From Acidobacteriaceae bacterium (GTDB taxonomy: Bacteria > Acidobacteriota > Terriglobia > Terriglobales > Acidobacteriaceae): a stretch of 11,704 bases of DNA. The DNA is taken from NCBI GenBank assembly GCA_003165855.1, contig PMXH01000419.1, forward strand, positions 1-11,704. Reading direction: 5' to 3'. The position numbers and the translations under genes were made by a program. The notes below the pieces were generated by a model. That model searched no databases. It saw nothing but the letters and a program-made list of their open reading frames with translations, and was not told the origin of the DNA. Below are positions 1 to 7,362 of the stretch, piece by piece (the first letter of the stretch is position 1; every line of letters begins with the position of its first letter).

Positions 1-697
1 TGCCTGCGCCGTGCGCCAGATCGAAGCCAACCACGCAGCCTCGCGCCTGCCCCGCTCGTATGATGCGAGCGATATCAAACGCTTGGCCGGTCGCGTAATT
101 CACTCCACCCAGCATGATCAGTGCAATGTCGTCCCCTTTGCGTTCGATCAATGACTCAATGTCCTCATCGTGAAGGCATGTCTCACCAGAACGCGGGGTC
201 AACTCGATCAGGGAAGTCGCGGGGTCAAAGCCGTGAAAGTGAATCTGCGACTTCACCGCGTACTGATCGGAAGGGAAGGCTCCGCGTTCCACAACAATTT
301 TGTGCCGCCCCGGCGTCGGACGGTAAAACGACACCATCATCAGATGAAGATTCACCGTGAGCGAATTCATCACCACAACTTCGAAGGGTTTCGCTCCAAC
401 GAGTTCTGCGGTCTGTTCTGTGAGCAACCTGTGGTAAGGCATCCACGGGTTTCTTGCCCGGAAGTGGGCCTCTACACCGAGCTGCGCCCAGTCCTTCAGT
501 TCCTGTTCAACGTATGCTGCCGCGGTCTTAGGCTGGAGCCCGAGCGAGTGACCGCATAGATACACGCAATCATCACCGGCCGCTGTCTTAGGAAACAAAA
601 AGCGCTGGCGGAATTCCTTCAGGGGATCGCGTTCATCCATCGAGATCGCAAAATCCTCGTCTGTCTGGAACTCTAATTCAGAGTGGAAGTTGGTCAC
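1..697 (-). CDS. kynU: Kynureninase, N-terminal part (runs off the left window edge)
   Basis: PLP enzyme that cleaves 3-hydroxykynurenine (or kynurenine) to 3-hydroxyanthranilate (or anthranilate) plus alanine. I translated the minus strand from 697: 232 codons are open to the window edge. They show family landmarks in order: GHSLGLQPK near residue 50, NSLTVNLHLMMVSFYRPT near 115, ERGAFPSDQYA, GVNYATGQ and GFDLAHGAG at the end. The last includes the Asp and His of the FDLAH motif that contact PLP. The Schiff-base lysine would lie just outside the window. The sequence looks closer to the human-type enzyme than to the short Pseudomonas type. The GTG start at 697 overlaps the stop of the monooxygenase gene (GTGA, 3 shared bases), and a GGAG at 706-709 sits 8 bases upstream. 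The first 19 residues align in character with eukaryotic kynureninases, which favours this start over the internal ATG at codon 20. Function is near certain; the exact start is probable. Confidence 0.95.
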   Translation of the reverse strand, partial: MTNFHSELEFQTDEDFAISMDERDPLKEFRQRFLFPKTAAGDDCVYLCGHSLGLQPKTAAAYVEQELKDWAQLGVEAHFRARNPWMPYHRLLTEQTAELVGAKPFEVVVMNSLTVNLHLMMVSFYRPTPGRHKIVVERGAFPSDQYAVKSQIHFHGFDPATSLIELTPRSGETCLHDEDIESLIERKGDDIALIMLGGVNYATGQAFDIARIIRAGQARGCVVGFDLAHGAG

Positions 698-2061
698 TGC
701 CGCAGCTCCAGCGGCGTGAGATCGCGGCGAATCAGCCAATCCGCCTTACTCCAGTCGAGATCCTCCATGCGATAGATGGACTCGCAGAGTTCCGTCAGCA
801 TTCGGTCCTGAACCGTACCGCGAGCCAGGGCGACGGAATAAGGAATGCGATGAAAGGTGACCATGGCATATTTCGGTACGAAGAGCCGCGGATACTTTGC
901 TTCGAGCGCCAATTCCACTTTCTTTCGAAGCAGGAATCGCGAGTCCGCCACTCGATCTCTCATCTCCGCGAAATTCTCGATGGCCATGTCCGCGATGGCA
1001 TCGGTATTGACCTTACGCTCATTTTCAAACTCCGCGAACACTCCTGCCCACTCCGCGCCATGCCGGTCAAGCAACTCCACCAGACAGGTACAGTCCTCGA
1101 ATCCGCAATTCAATCCCTGGCCAAAGAAGGGAACAATCGCGTGAACCGCATCCCCGAGAAGCAGCGCTCTTCCTTCCACATGCCACGGGGAGCATTTAAC
1201 CGTCACCATTGCTCCGGTTGGATTTGCAAAGTAGTTGTCGGCCAGTTGAGGCATTAAGCGAACCACGTCCGGAAAGCGAGACTCGAAAAATTGGATGACC
1301 TGCGCGTGCGTGGTCAGGCTGGCAAAGCTGTCCGCGCCCTCAAACGGCAGAAACAAAATGCAGGCGAACGTGCCATCGATGTTGGGCAATGCGATCAGCA
1401 TGTGGTTGCCCCGCGGCCAAATATGCAGTGCGTGAGTCTCCAGCAGATGCTCCCCTTGGGAACTGGCTGGAATCGTCAGCTCTTTGTAACCGTAGTCAAG
1501 ATATTGCTGCGAAAAGTTGAAACGGCTCAGCTTGAGCATTTCCCCCCGGATCGCCGACGCTGAACCATCGCAGCCGATCACAACCGCAGCCTGCAGCGTT
1601 GTTTCTTCGCCGGTTTCTTCGTTGCGCACTCGTGTAGAACCGGTCTTTAGGTCGTAACCCGTACAGCGCTGATTGAAATGAATGGTCGCACCGTGTTCCT
1701 CTGCGGCGTTGATGAGCGCAATGTTCAGCTCCGCCCGGGAAATCGAGTTGATGACTTCCGTTTCATTTTGTCCATAGGGTTGGAAGGTGAGTTCGCTGGC
1801 AATGGAATGCATCATCCGTCCCTTCATTGGGATGATGATGCTCCGCATCCGTTCCCACAGGCCGGCCTGCTGTAACGCATAAATGCCCCGCGTCGAGAGC
1901 GCGAGATTGATGGACCGACCCGCGCTCATGCGTATCCGCCGCATGTCGGGCCGTCGCTCATAGATCTCAACCGACAATCCGCGTTGCATCAGAAGAATGG
2001 CGAGAAGAGGTCCGTTCAGCCCGGCTCCGATCAGTGTGATTTTCTCGGGTGAGGATTTCAT
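694..2061 (-). CDS. kmo: Kynurenine 3-monooxygenase (FAD, NADPH)
   Basis: Group A flavoprotein hydroxylase that converts L-kynurenine to 3-hydroxykynurenine with NADPH and O2. The 455 residues match the usual bacterial length (about 460). FAD-binding landmarks: GxGxxG as GAGLNG at 12-17, the ribose-binding acidic residue in YER at 34-36, the DG motif GCDGSASAIR at 163-172, and the GD motif GDAVHA at 303-308 followed by PFFGQGLNCGFEDC. Arg82 and Tyr96 fall where the Pseudomonas enzyme has its substrate-carboxylate Arg84 and Tyr98 (numbers from memory). The C-terminal part after about 380 (KYPRLFVPKYAMVTFHRIPYS) is typical of KMO and separates it from generic aromatic hydroxylases. The start is an ATG 57 bases after the fused ACMSD-TDO gene; I see no good Shine-Dalgarno sequence there. 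The stop overlaps the kynU start, suggesting coupled translation. Confidence 0.96.
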   Translation of the reverse strand: MKSSPEKITLIGAGLNGPLLAILLMQRGLSVEIYERRPDMRRIRMSAGRSINLALSTRGIYALQQAGLWERMRSIIIPMKGRMMHSIASELTFQPYGQNETEVINSISRAELNIALINAAEEHGATIHFNQRCTGYDLKTGSTRVRNEETGEETTLQAAVVIGCDGSASAIRGEMLKLSRFNFSQQYLDYGYKELTIPASSQGEHLLETHALHIWPRGNHMLIALPNIDGTFACILFLPFEGADSFASLTTHAQVIQFFESRFPDVVRLMPQLADNYFANPTGAMVTVKCSPWHVEGRALLLGDAVHAIVPFFGQGLNCGFEDCTCLVELLDRHGAEWAGVFAEFENERKVNTDAIADMAIENFAEMRDRVADSRFLLRKKVELALEAKYPRLFVPKYAMVTFHRIPYSVALARGTVQDRMLTELCESIYRMEDLDWSKADWLIRRDLTPLELRQ

Positions 2062-2075
2062 GCCAGATTTCGATT

Positions 2076-2118
2076 GAACAACCTGTCCGGCGAACCAGAG
2101 CCGGAAAAGGCGAACAAC
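2076..2118 (-). repeat. Stem-loop flanked by a 7-bp direct repeat in the ACMSD-TDO/kmo gap
   Basis: The 57-base gap between the fused gene and kmo holds a perfect 6-bp inverted repeat, TCCGGC/GCCGGA (2086-2105), with an 8-base loop. It is flanked by two copies of GTTGTTC (minus strand; 2112-2118 and 2076-2082). No T-run follows the stem, so it does not look like a terminator. It could be an mRNA processing or stability element within the operon, or chance. The structure is seen in the sequence; any role is speculation. Confidence 0.35.
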
Positions 2119-3987
2119 TTACTCGGTCAGCAACGTCCTTGCCTCCCATAATTCAGGAAAGAATTTCTTGTCCAGTGTCAGCTTCAAGTAAGACGCTCCT
2201 GAACTTCCTCCCGTACCCATGCGAATACCGATGATGCGCTCCACCAGTTGAATGTGGCGCAACCGCCAGCTCACCACCAGTTCGTCAAACTCCGTCAACC
2301 GCTCGCACACGTCGATCCAGTCGCGATGATGATGCTCATCCTTGTAGAGTGCGTGCACTGCGCGGGCCCGGGCTTCGAATCGCTCCCTGTCGGTCGCCCC
2401 CGCGGGAGGTGGTGCAAGTTTGCCCATCGCTTCTAGCGCTCCGAAGAATACGTCATGCAGCGAAGGCTCCTCCAGTCGGCGCTTCAGGCTTGCATAAGCC
2501 TCTGGGGTAGGACGGTGATAGCGCAGCATTTTTTCGTCCTTCAAGCCGCATAGAAATTCAATCTCGCGAAACTGCTCAGACTGAAATCCGCTGGCAGGCT
2601 CCAGAAGCCCGCGAAACGCTAGAAAATGCGTGGGCAGCATTGTTTCCAAAATCGTGAACTGTTCCACCATCACCCGCGTGATCTCCGTACAGCGGCGCAG
2701 CAGTCGCGCCGCCTCATACACTTCGTCTCGCGATTGCGGGGCCATACCAGCTCTTCGCAGGTTCGCGACTACGGCATCGAGATCATGCAGCAATTCCTTG
2801 AACCACAGCTCGTAGGTCTGATGCACGAGGATAAATAGCAACTCGTCGTGGTGCGGTGGTAAAGACTGCGGCCGTTGCAACTCCAGCAGTTCCGGAACTT
2901 TCAGATAGAAGCTGTACGTGAGCTGTCCGGGCTCGGGCGTGGGCGGCGACGAGCCAGCGACCGTGTCAGACTTCTTGTCACCTTCTTGCGCCTCGGCTTT
3001 CAGTTCCAGAAACCGCTTCGCGTTTCCGCTCAGCAGCTTTGCCTTAGTGTGCTGCGGCAAATTGCTTTGCCGGATGAGTGAGCCAACGCGTTCTTCGCCC
3101 AGCGGAAAAGGGTAGTCCGAGCCGAGCATCACCTGATCCGCTCCCATTGTGCCCACCAGAAATTGCAGAGCGCGTTGGTCAAACACCGCGGAGTCGGTGT
3201 AGAAGCGGTTGAGATAGTGGCTGGGTGGATGTTGGCAGTTACCTCGCGCAACCGGATGATGATGAAACGCATTCTCCAGCCGCCCGAGCAGGAACGCGAA
3301 ACTTCCGCCGCCATGCGCAAAACAGATACGCAGCGTGTTCGGCAGCCGATCAAACGCTCCACTCAGAATCAGCGCCACAACAGAGAGTTGCGTCTCCGCC
3401 GGCATGCCTACCGTCCACGGCATCATGTAGTTCGGCATCCGATCCTTGCCAAACATGTCCCAGGGATGGACCAGGACCGCCGCCCCTACATCCGCGCAGT
3501 GGTGTAGGAAAGTCACAATCCCGGGATCATCCAAATTCTTGCCACCAACGTGATTGCCAATTTGTACGCCTAGGTGCCCTGACTGCATGCACCGGCTAAG
3601 CTCCTTGCAAGCTGCGTCAGTGTCTTGTAGCGGCACCTGGCAAAACGATTTCAATCTGCCTTTTCCCCGGCTGCAAAGTTCAAGGGCTGCGTCGTTGAAC
3701 AATTGCGCACAATCCAGCGCATGCTCAACCGGCCGCTCATACGCGAACAACACCGGCGTAGCAGATATGACCTGCTGGTCAACGCCGTCACGATCCATCT
3801 CTTGGAGTCGTACCTCCGCATCCCAACATGCCGAATAAATGTGACGGAAGAATCGGTTCCCCACCATAATGTCCGCTTTGCCTGGCTCGGTGTGCTTGAT
3901 CCACGGCCAGTCCGGTGTGCCATAGCGCGCCGCCAAGTCAGGCCATGAGTTGGGGAAAAAATGATTATGGATATCGATGACTTGCAT
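2119..3987 (-). CDS. acmsd-kynA: Fused ACMS decarboxylase (N-terminal) and tryptophan 2,3-dioxygenase (C-terminal)
   Basis: One 622-residue chain with two enzymes. Residues 1 to about 330 are a full-length 2-amino-3-carboxymuconate-6-semialdehyde decarboxylase of the amidohydrolase superfamily: metal ligands His7, His9, His174 and Asp291, catalytic His225 (FAHGGG), and substrate arginines Arg48 and Arg236 at the spacing of the Pseudomonas enzyme. Residues about 331-354 are a polar, Pro-rich linker. Residues about 355-622 are heme tryptophan 2,3-dioxygenase: Tyr358/Tyr361 of the N-terminal helix that reaches into the neighbouring subunit, distal His389, substrate Arg459 (FLAFR), proximal heme ligand His578 (WRLRH), and Thr592 in GTGGSSG. 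All key residues are present in both halves, so both should be active. No ATG or GTG lies in frame in the linker from which a separate dioxygenase could start. TDO opens tryptophan to N-formylkynurenine; ACMSD acts four enzymatic steps later and diverts ACMS away from quinolinate. The gene starts 3 bases after the HAO stop. Confidence 0.95.
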   Translation of the reverse strand: MQVIDIHNHFFPNSWPDLAARYGTPDWPWIKHTEPGKADIMVGNRFFRHIYSACWDAEVRLQEMDRDGVDQQVISATPVLFAYERPVEHALDCAQLFNDAALELCSRGKGRLKSFCQVPLQDTDAACKELSRCMQSGHLGVQIGNHVGGKNLDDPGIVTFLHHCADVGAAVLVHPWDMFGKDRMPNYMMPWTVGMPAETQLSVVALILSGAFDRLPNTLRICFAHGGGSFAFLLGRLENAFHHHPVARGNCQHPPSHYLNRFYTDSAVFDQRALQFLVGTMGADQVMLGSDYPFPLGEERVGSLIRQSNLPQHTKAKLLSGNAKRFLELKAEAQEGDKKSDTVAGSSPPTPEPGQLTYSFYLKVPELLELQRPQSLPPHHDELLFILVHQTYELWFKELLHDLDAVVANLRRAGMAPQSRDEVYEAARLLRRCTEITRVMVEQFTILETMLPTHFLAFRGLLEPASGFQSEQFREIEFLCGLKDEKMLRYHRPTPEAYASLKRRLEEPSLHDVFFGALEAMGKLAPPPAGATDRERFEARARAVHALYKDEHHHRDWIDVCERLTEFDELVVSWRLRHIQLVERIIGIRMGTGGSSGASYLKLTLDKKFFPELWEARTLLTE

Positions 3988-3990
3988 GCC

Positions 3991-4518
3991 TTATTTGCCC
4001 GGATGAATCGTGCCGCAATGCTTACATTTCCGCCGGCTCTCGTTCGAATAAAACTGCTCAAACAGAGGTGGCAGATCCTTGACAATGCTCTTCAGCTTCA
4101 CTTCTGCCCGATAGATCAACTGGTGACAGTTCGGGCAGTACCATTCAAACGCGTCCAGGGAGCCCTCAGGACGCGGCACTTCAACCACCACTCCGATGGT
4201 GTCAGCCGGCCGCTGCGGAGAGTGTCGCATGTGCTTGGGCAGAAGAAAGATCTCTCCCTCTTTGATCGGTATTTCGAGCGGCGGCTTGCCGGGTGTCTCC
4301 ATGATGCGTAGCGAGATGTCGCCTTTCAGTTGGTAGAAGAATTCCTCCGTGGGATCGTCGTGATAGTCGCGCCGCTGGTTGGGGCCGCCCACCACGGTCA
4401 CCATCATCTCGCCGTCTTCCCACACCTGTGCGTTTCCCACCGGAGGCTTGAGCTTCTCTTTGTTTTCTTCGATCCACGCCTGAAAATTGAAAGCCTTCAG
4501 ATTCTTAATGGACGCCAT
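3991..4518 (-). CDS. nbaC: 3-hydroxyanthranilate 3,4-dioxygenase, bacterial type with rubredoxin-like site
   Basis: Cupin-fold Fe(II) dioxygenase that opens the ring of 3-hydroxyanthranilate to 2-amino-3-carboxymuconate semialdehyde (ACMS), the substrate of the decarboxylase encoded next. At 175 residues it matches the Cupriavidus metallidurans enzyme (174). Active-site iron ligands by motif: His53 and Glu59 in DYHDDPTEEFF, and His99 in MRHSPQR; Arg49 and Arg103 are the likely substrate contacts and Glu113 the acid. The C-terminal extension carries WYCPNC (Cys128, Cys131) and CKHC (Cys165, Cys168), the second, rubredoxin-like iron site present in bacterial and fungal forms and absent in mammals. 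The start is well supported: AGGAG at 4524-4528 lies 5 bases before the ATG and overlaps the stop codon of the upstream RidA gene. Confidence 0.97.
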   Translation of the reverse strand: MASIKNLKAFNFQAWIEENKEKLKPPVGNAQVWEDGEMMVTVVGGPNQRRDYHDDPTEEFFYQLKGDISLRIMETPGKPPLEIPIKEGEIFLLPKHMRHSPQRPADTIGVVVEVPRPEGSLDAFEWYCPNCHQLIYRAEVKLKSIVKDLPPLFEQFYSNESRRKCKHCGTIHPGK

Positions 4519-4529
4519 CGCGACTCCTA
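4519..4529 (-). promoter_or_regulatory. Ribosome binding site of the HAO gene, overlapping the RidA stop
   Basis: AGGAG on the minus strand (4528-4524) is 5 bases from the ATG at 4518 and shares bases with the TAG stop at 4529-4527 of the preceding gene. It is the clearest Shine-Dalgarno sequence in the kynurenine block, fixes the HAO start and implies coupled translation with the deaminase gene. Confidence 0.75.
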
Positions 4530-4940
4530 TTTCAGCGGTTTGTAAGCCATGGCTCTGATCTCAATCAACAAGTGCGGATGCGGCAACTGGTGCACGGCAA
4601 CGGTCGTTCTTGCCGGACCATCGTACCCGAAAAATTCGCCATAAACCTCGTTGTAGCCGGCGAAATCATTCATGTTCACCAGATACGTAGAAAGCTCGAC
4701 CACATCCCGCAGTTGCGCGTCCGCGCTCTGCAAAATGTCGCGAATGTTCTCGATCACCGCGCGCGTTTGCACGCGGATGTCGAGTCGCGTGGTACCCAAC
4801 GCATCAACTTCGGCCCCGGCAATCGAGTTGTCGGAACGGCGCGCGCTGGTGCCAGACACAAACAGAAAGTCCCCTGCCCGCTTGATGTGCGGATACTTGC
4901 CCCGCGGCGTCGCTTTTCCTTCGACGACTTTGCTTTCCAT
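4527..4940 (-). CDS. amnD: RidA/YjgF-family 2-aminomuconate deaminase
   Basis: RidA-fold protein of 137 residues. Its N-terminal [20 protein letters not shown] and the following [11 protein letters not shown] resemble 2-aminomuconate deaminase (AmnD/NbaF) of nitrobenzene and 2-nitrobenzoate degraders more than generic RidA. It would hydrolyse 2-aminomuconate to 4-oxalocrotonate and ammonia, right after the dehydrogenase encoded just upstream. The conserved Arg of GPARTTV (residue 111) and the Glu of [10 protein letters not shown] (127) are retained. Start choice: the ATG at 4940 fits the family length and has AGGAGA at 4952-4957 and a closer GGAG at 4945-4948. Alternative in-frame ATG codons exist at 4997, overlapping the dehydrogenase stop as TAATG, and at 5012, and would add 19-24 charged residues not typical of the family. 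The family is certain; the specific substrate rests on the neighbours and the N-terminal resemblance. Confidence 0.9.
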   Translation of the reverse strand: MESKVVEGKATPRGKYPHIKRAGDFLFVSGTSARRSDNSIAGAEVDALGTTRLDIRVQTRAVIENIRDILQSADAQLRDVVELSTYLVNMNDFAGYNEVYGEFFGYDGPARTTVAVHQLPHPHLLIEIRAMAYKPLK

Positions 4941-4996
4941 CCCGCTCCGCTTCTCCTGGTCGCGCCTGGCCTCGTGTAGACGCCAGTCCGCAAGCA

Positions 4997-6451
4997 TTAC
5001 AGCCGAATACAAATATTGTTCAGCTCTGAATAAAAGTTCAGCGAATGCATCCCGCCTTCGCGGCCGATGCCAGAAAGTCCCGCTCCGCCAAACGGCGTGC
5101 GCAGATCACGCAAGAACCAGCAATTCACCCAGGTGATGCCCACATTCATCTGTTGTGCCACACGATGACCACGCTGCAAATCGCTGGTCCAGATCGAAGC
5201 CGCGAGCCCGTACTTGGTGTTATTGGCCATGGCGACGGCTTCCTCTTCCAAATCAAACGGCGTGATGTGGCACACCGGCCCAAAGATTTCTTCCTTCACG
5301 CAGCGCGCCGATTCCGGAAGTCCAGTATAGATGGTTGGTTGAATGTAGAAACCATGATCGCGATTATCGCCAAATTGCGGAACTCCTCCGCCGGTCACGA
5401 CCGTCGCGCCTTCTTCGCGCGCCAATCGGTAGTAAGAGAGCACCTTCTCGCGATGTTGTGCGGAGATCAGCGGCCCCAGGTTAGTCTTCTCGTTGTTCGG
5501 CCAGCCCGCGTGCAAACTCTCCGCTTTCTGTTTCAGAGCCTCCACGAAAGCGCTGAAAACCTTCCGTTCTACATAAACGCGTTCCGTGCACAGGCAGACT
5601 TGCCCGGTATTCAGAAACACGGCGTCGGACAATCCGTTCACTGCCTCTTCAAAACTACAGTCGGCAAATACGATCGCCGCGTTCTTCCCACCGAGTTCGA
5701 ATGAAATTGGTTTCACAGTGGGTGCGACCGCTTTCATGATCGCGGTGCCGGTTCTCGATTCTCCGGTAAATGTGATCGCATCCACATCAGGATGCTGGGT
5801 AAGAAACTCTCCCGCCGATGCCGGGCCGAAGCCATGCACCACGTTATAGACGCCATTCGGAATTCCCGCGTCCTGCATTGCCTCAGCGAGCAACGTCGCG
5901 CTGGCGGGAGTTTCTTCGGAGGGTTTGACGACCACCGCATTCCCACATGCCAGCGCCGGCGCCACTTTCCAGGTGAGCAACAGCAAGGGTAGATTCCACG
6001 GCGTGATCACGCCAACGACCCCCAGCGGCTTGCGCACCGCGTAGTTCAGCGCGTTGCTGCCGTCAGGAGTTTCCGTCTGAAAAGACTCTAGCCCCGACAC
6101 TTTCACCAGGTCGGCGAAGACGCGGAAATTCGCTGCTGCGCGAGGCACATCGAGCTTTGAAGCCACAGAGACTGGCTTGCCCGTGTCCGCAACTTCCGCC
6201 TGAACGAAGCAATCGAAGCGCTTCTCAATCGCATCCGCGACCCGGTGCAATCGTGCCGCGCGTTCGCGGACCCCGAGCCGCCCCCATTCTCCGCGCAATG
6301 CACGCCGAGCCCCATGAACGGCCTCATCTACCTGCGATTCATCTGCTTCGGAAACCTGCGCGATCACCGTCCCGTCCGCCGGATTCACGTCGGCAAACTC
6401 GCGCTTCCCGGACACGAAGCGGCCATCAATAAAATTCTGGATTAATTTCAC
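4997..6451 (-). CDS. amnC: 2-aminomuconate 6-semialdehyde dehydrogenase (NAD+, ALDH superfamily)
   Basis: Oxidises 2-aminomuconate semialdehyde, the product of ACMSD, to 2-aminomuconate with NAD+, before the unstable aldehyde can cyclise to picolinate. From the GTG at 6451 the protein has 484 residues, the normal size. ALDH landmarks (this numbering): PWN with Asn153, Lys176 in VVKPSE, FTGES near 228, Glu252 in FELGGK, nucleophile Cys286 in GQVCLC, EEIFGPV, and near the C-terminus [14 protein letters not shown], a signature of the ALDH8/hydroxymuconic-semialdehyde dehydrogenase group. Its second Arg region binds the substrate carboxylate in the Pseudomonas enzyme. A TTG at 6505 would extend the frame by 18 residues, but its GGAG is too close and the extra residues (Cys- and Arg-rich) are not family-like. 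The GTG is preceded by GGGGAT and lies 8 residues before NFIDG, as in relatives. Oxidation of 2-hydroxymuconic semialdehyde instead is the main alternative; the neighbours argue for the amino form. Confidence 0.93.
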   Translation of the reverse strand: MKLIQNFIDGRFVSGKREFADVNPADGTVIAQVSEADESQVDEAVHGARRALRGEWGRLGVRERAARLHRVADAIEKRFDCFVQAEVADTGKPVSVASKLDVPRAAANFRVFADLVKVSGLESFQTETPDGSNALNYAVRKPLGVVGVITPWNLPLLLLTWKVAPALACGNAVVVKPSEETPASATLLAEAMQDAGIPNGVYNVVHGFGPASAGEFLTQHPDVDAITFTGESRTGTAIMKAVAPTVKPISFELGGKNAAIVFADCSFEEAVNGLSDAVFLNTGQVCLCTERVYVERKVFSAFVEALKQKAESLHAGWPNNEKTNLGPLISAQHREKVLSYYRLAREEGATVVTGGGVPQFGDNRDHGFYIQPTIYTGLPESARCVKEEIFGPVCHITPFDLEEEAVAMANNTKYGLAASIWTSDLQRGHRVAQQMNVGITWVNCWFLRDLRTPFGGAGLSGIGREGGMHSLNFYSELNNICIRL

Positions 6452-6513
6452 GAGATCCCCAGGCGAGCCCCGGCAATCGTAGCAGGACGGCCGGAAGCGA
6501 GGCAATCTCCGCG

Positions 6514-7356
6514 CTAGCCTGCGAGTTGTCGCTGTTCCAGGTAGCGTCGCAACGCATCGCGCCAGGAAGGCATTTCAATTCCGAGAGCTTGCAGACGAGT
6601 CGGCGACAAAACCGAATATGTAGGTCGAGGCGCGGGCCGCGCCATTTGCTGACTGCTCACCGGACGCACCGTTGTAGCCAGTCCCGCACTCTGAACAATC
6701 TCTCGCGCAAACTCAAACCAGGTGCAATCGCCCGCGTTGGTTACATGCACGATTCCGCCGGCGTTTTTCCTGCACAATTGCGTGATCGCTTGTGCCAGGT
6801 CTACCGCATACGTTGGACAACCGCGTTGGTCATCGACCACATCGAGCGCAGGACGGCTAGCGGCTAGCTTCAAAATCGTGTCAGGAAAGCATTTCCCGCC
6901 AGTTCCAAACAGCCACGACGTTCTGGCGATGCAGCAATCCGGCATCAACTCCAGCAGTTTGATCTCGGCCTCGGCCTTGGTCCGTCCGTACATGCTCTGC
7001 GGATTCCGTGCGTCTCCGGTCTCATACGGCGTCGTCTTCTTTCCATCAAAGACGTAATCGGAACTGAGGAACAGAAGACGTGCTCCAAATTCCTTCGCCA
7101 CTGTGGCGACATTCACGGCTCCATCGCGGTTCACCGCAAAAGCCAGGTCCGGATTGTTTTCGCATCCGTCCACGTCGGTGTAAGCCGCAGCCAACACGAT
7201 CCACTCCGGACGCGTCTCCTGCACCACCTGCCGCACCCGCTTCGCATCACAAATGTCTGCATCACGCGAGCTCAGCCCGGTCACCGAATCGCCGCTCCAC
7301 TCGCGCATGAGCTCCTTGCCTAACAAGCCTGAGGCGCCAAAAATTGTGACTCGCAT
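6514..7356 (-). CDS. rmlD: dTDP-4-dehydrorhamnose reductase
   Basis: Final step of dTDP-L-rhamnose synthesis: NAD(P)H reduction of dTDP-4-dehydro-L-rhamnose, in the cytoplasm. The 280 residues form a short-chain dehydrogenase-type Rossmann protein with GASGLLG at 7-13, AAYTDVDGCE at 58-66, the catalytic SSDYVFDG at 98-105 and YxxxK (Tyr123, Lys127). RTSWLFG and GCPTYAVDLA are further RmlD hallmarks. The ATG lies 6 bases after the rmlC stop, with no strong Shine-Dalgarno sequence, so translation is probably coupled. The stop is 62 bases before the preferred dehydrogenase start, and I see no hairpin with a T-run in that gap. Confidence 0.96.
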   Translation of the reverse strand: MRVTIFGASGLLGKELMREWSGDSVTGLSSRDADICDAKRVRQVVQETRPEWIVLAAAYTDVDGCENNPDLAFAVNRDGAVNVATVAKEFGARLLFLSSDYVFDGKKTTPYETGDARNPQSMYGRTKAEAEIKLLELMPDCCIARTSWLFGTGGKCFPDTILKLAASRPALDVVDDQRGCPTYAVDLAQAITQLCRKNAGGIVHVTNAGDCTWFEFAREIVQSAGLATTVRPVSSQQMARPAPRPTYSVLSPTRLQALGIEMPSWRDALRRYLEQRQLAG

Positions 7357-7362
7357 GTCGAT

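Noticed and set aside
170..559. Plus-strand frame of 129 codons
   Set aside because: It lies antisense to the clearly homologous kynureninase frame and its translation has no recognisable domain.
5045..5704. Plus-strand frame of 219 codons antisense to the aldehyde dehydrogenase
   Set aside because: Long antisense frames are expected opposite GC-rich coding DNA; the translation shows no family motif, and the minus strand carries a well-conserved enzyme.
6452..6505. N-terminal extension of the dehydrogenase from a TTG at 6505
   Set aside because: The GGAG is too close to the TTG, and the added residues do not resemble the family. The GTG at 6451 fits homologue length.
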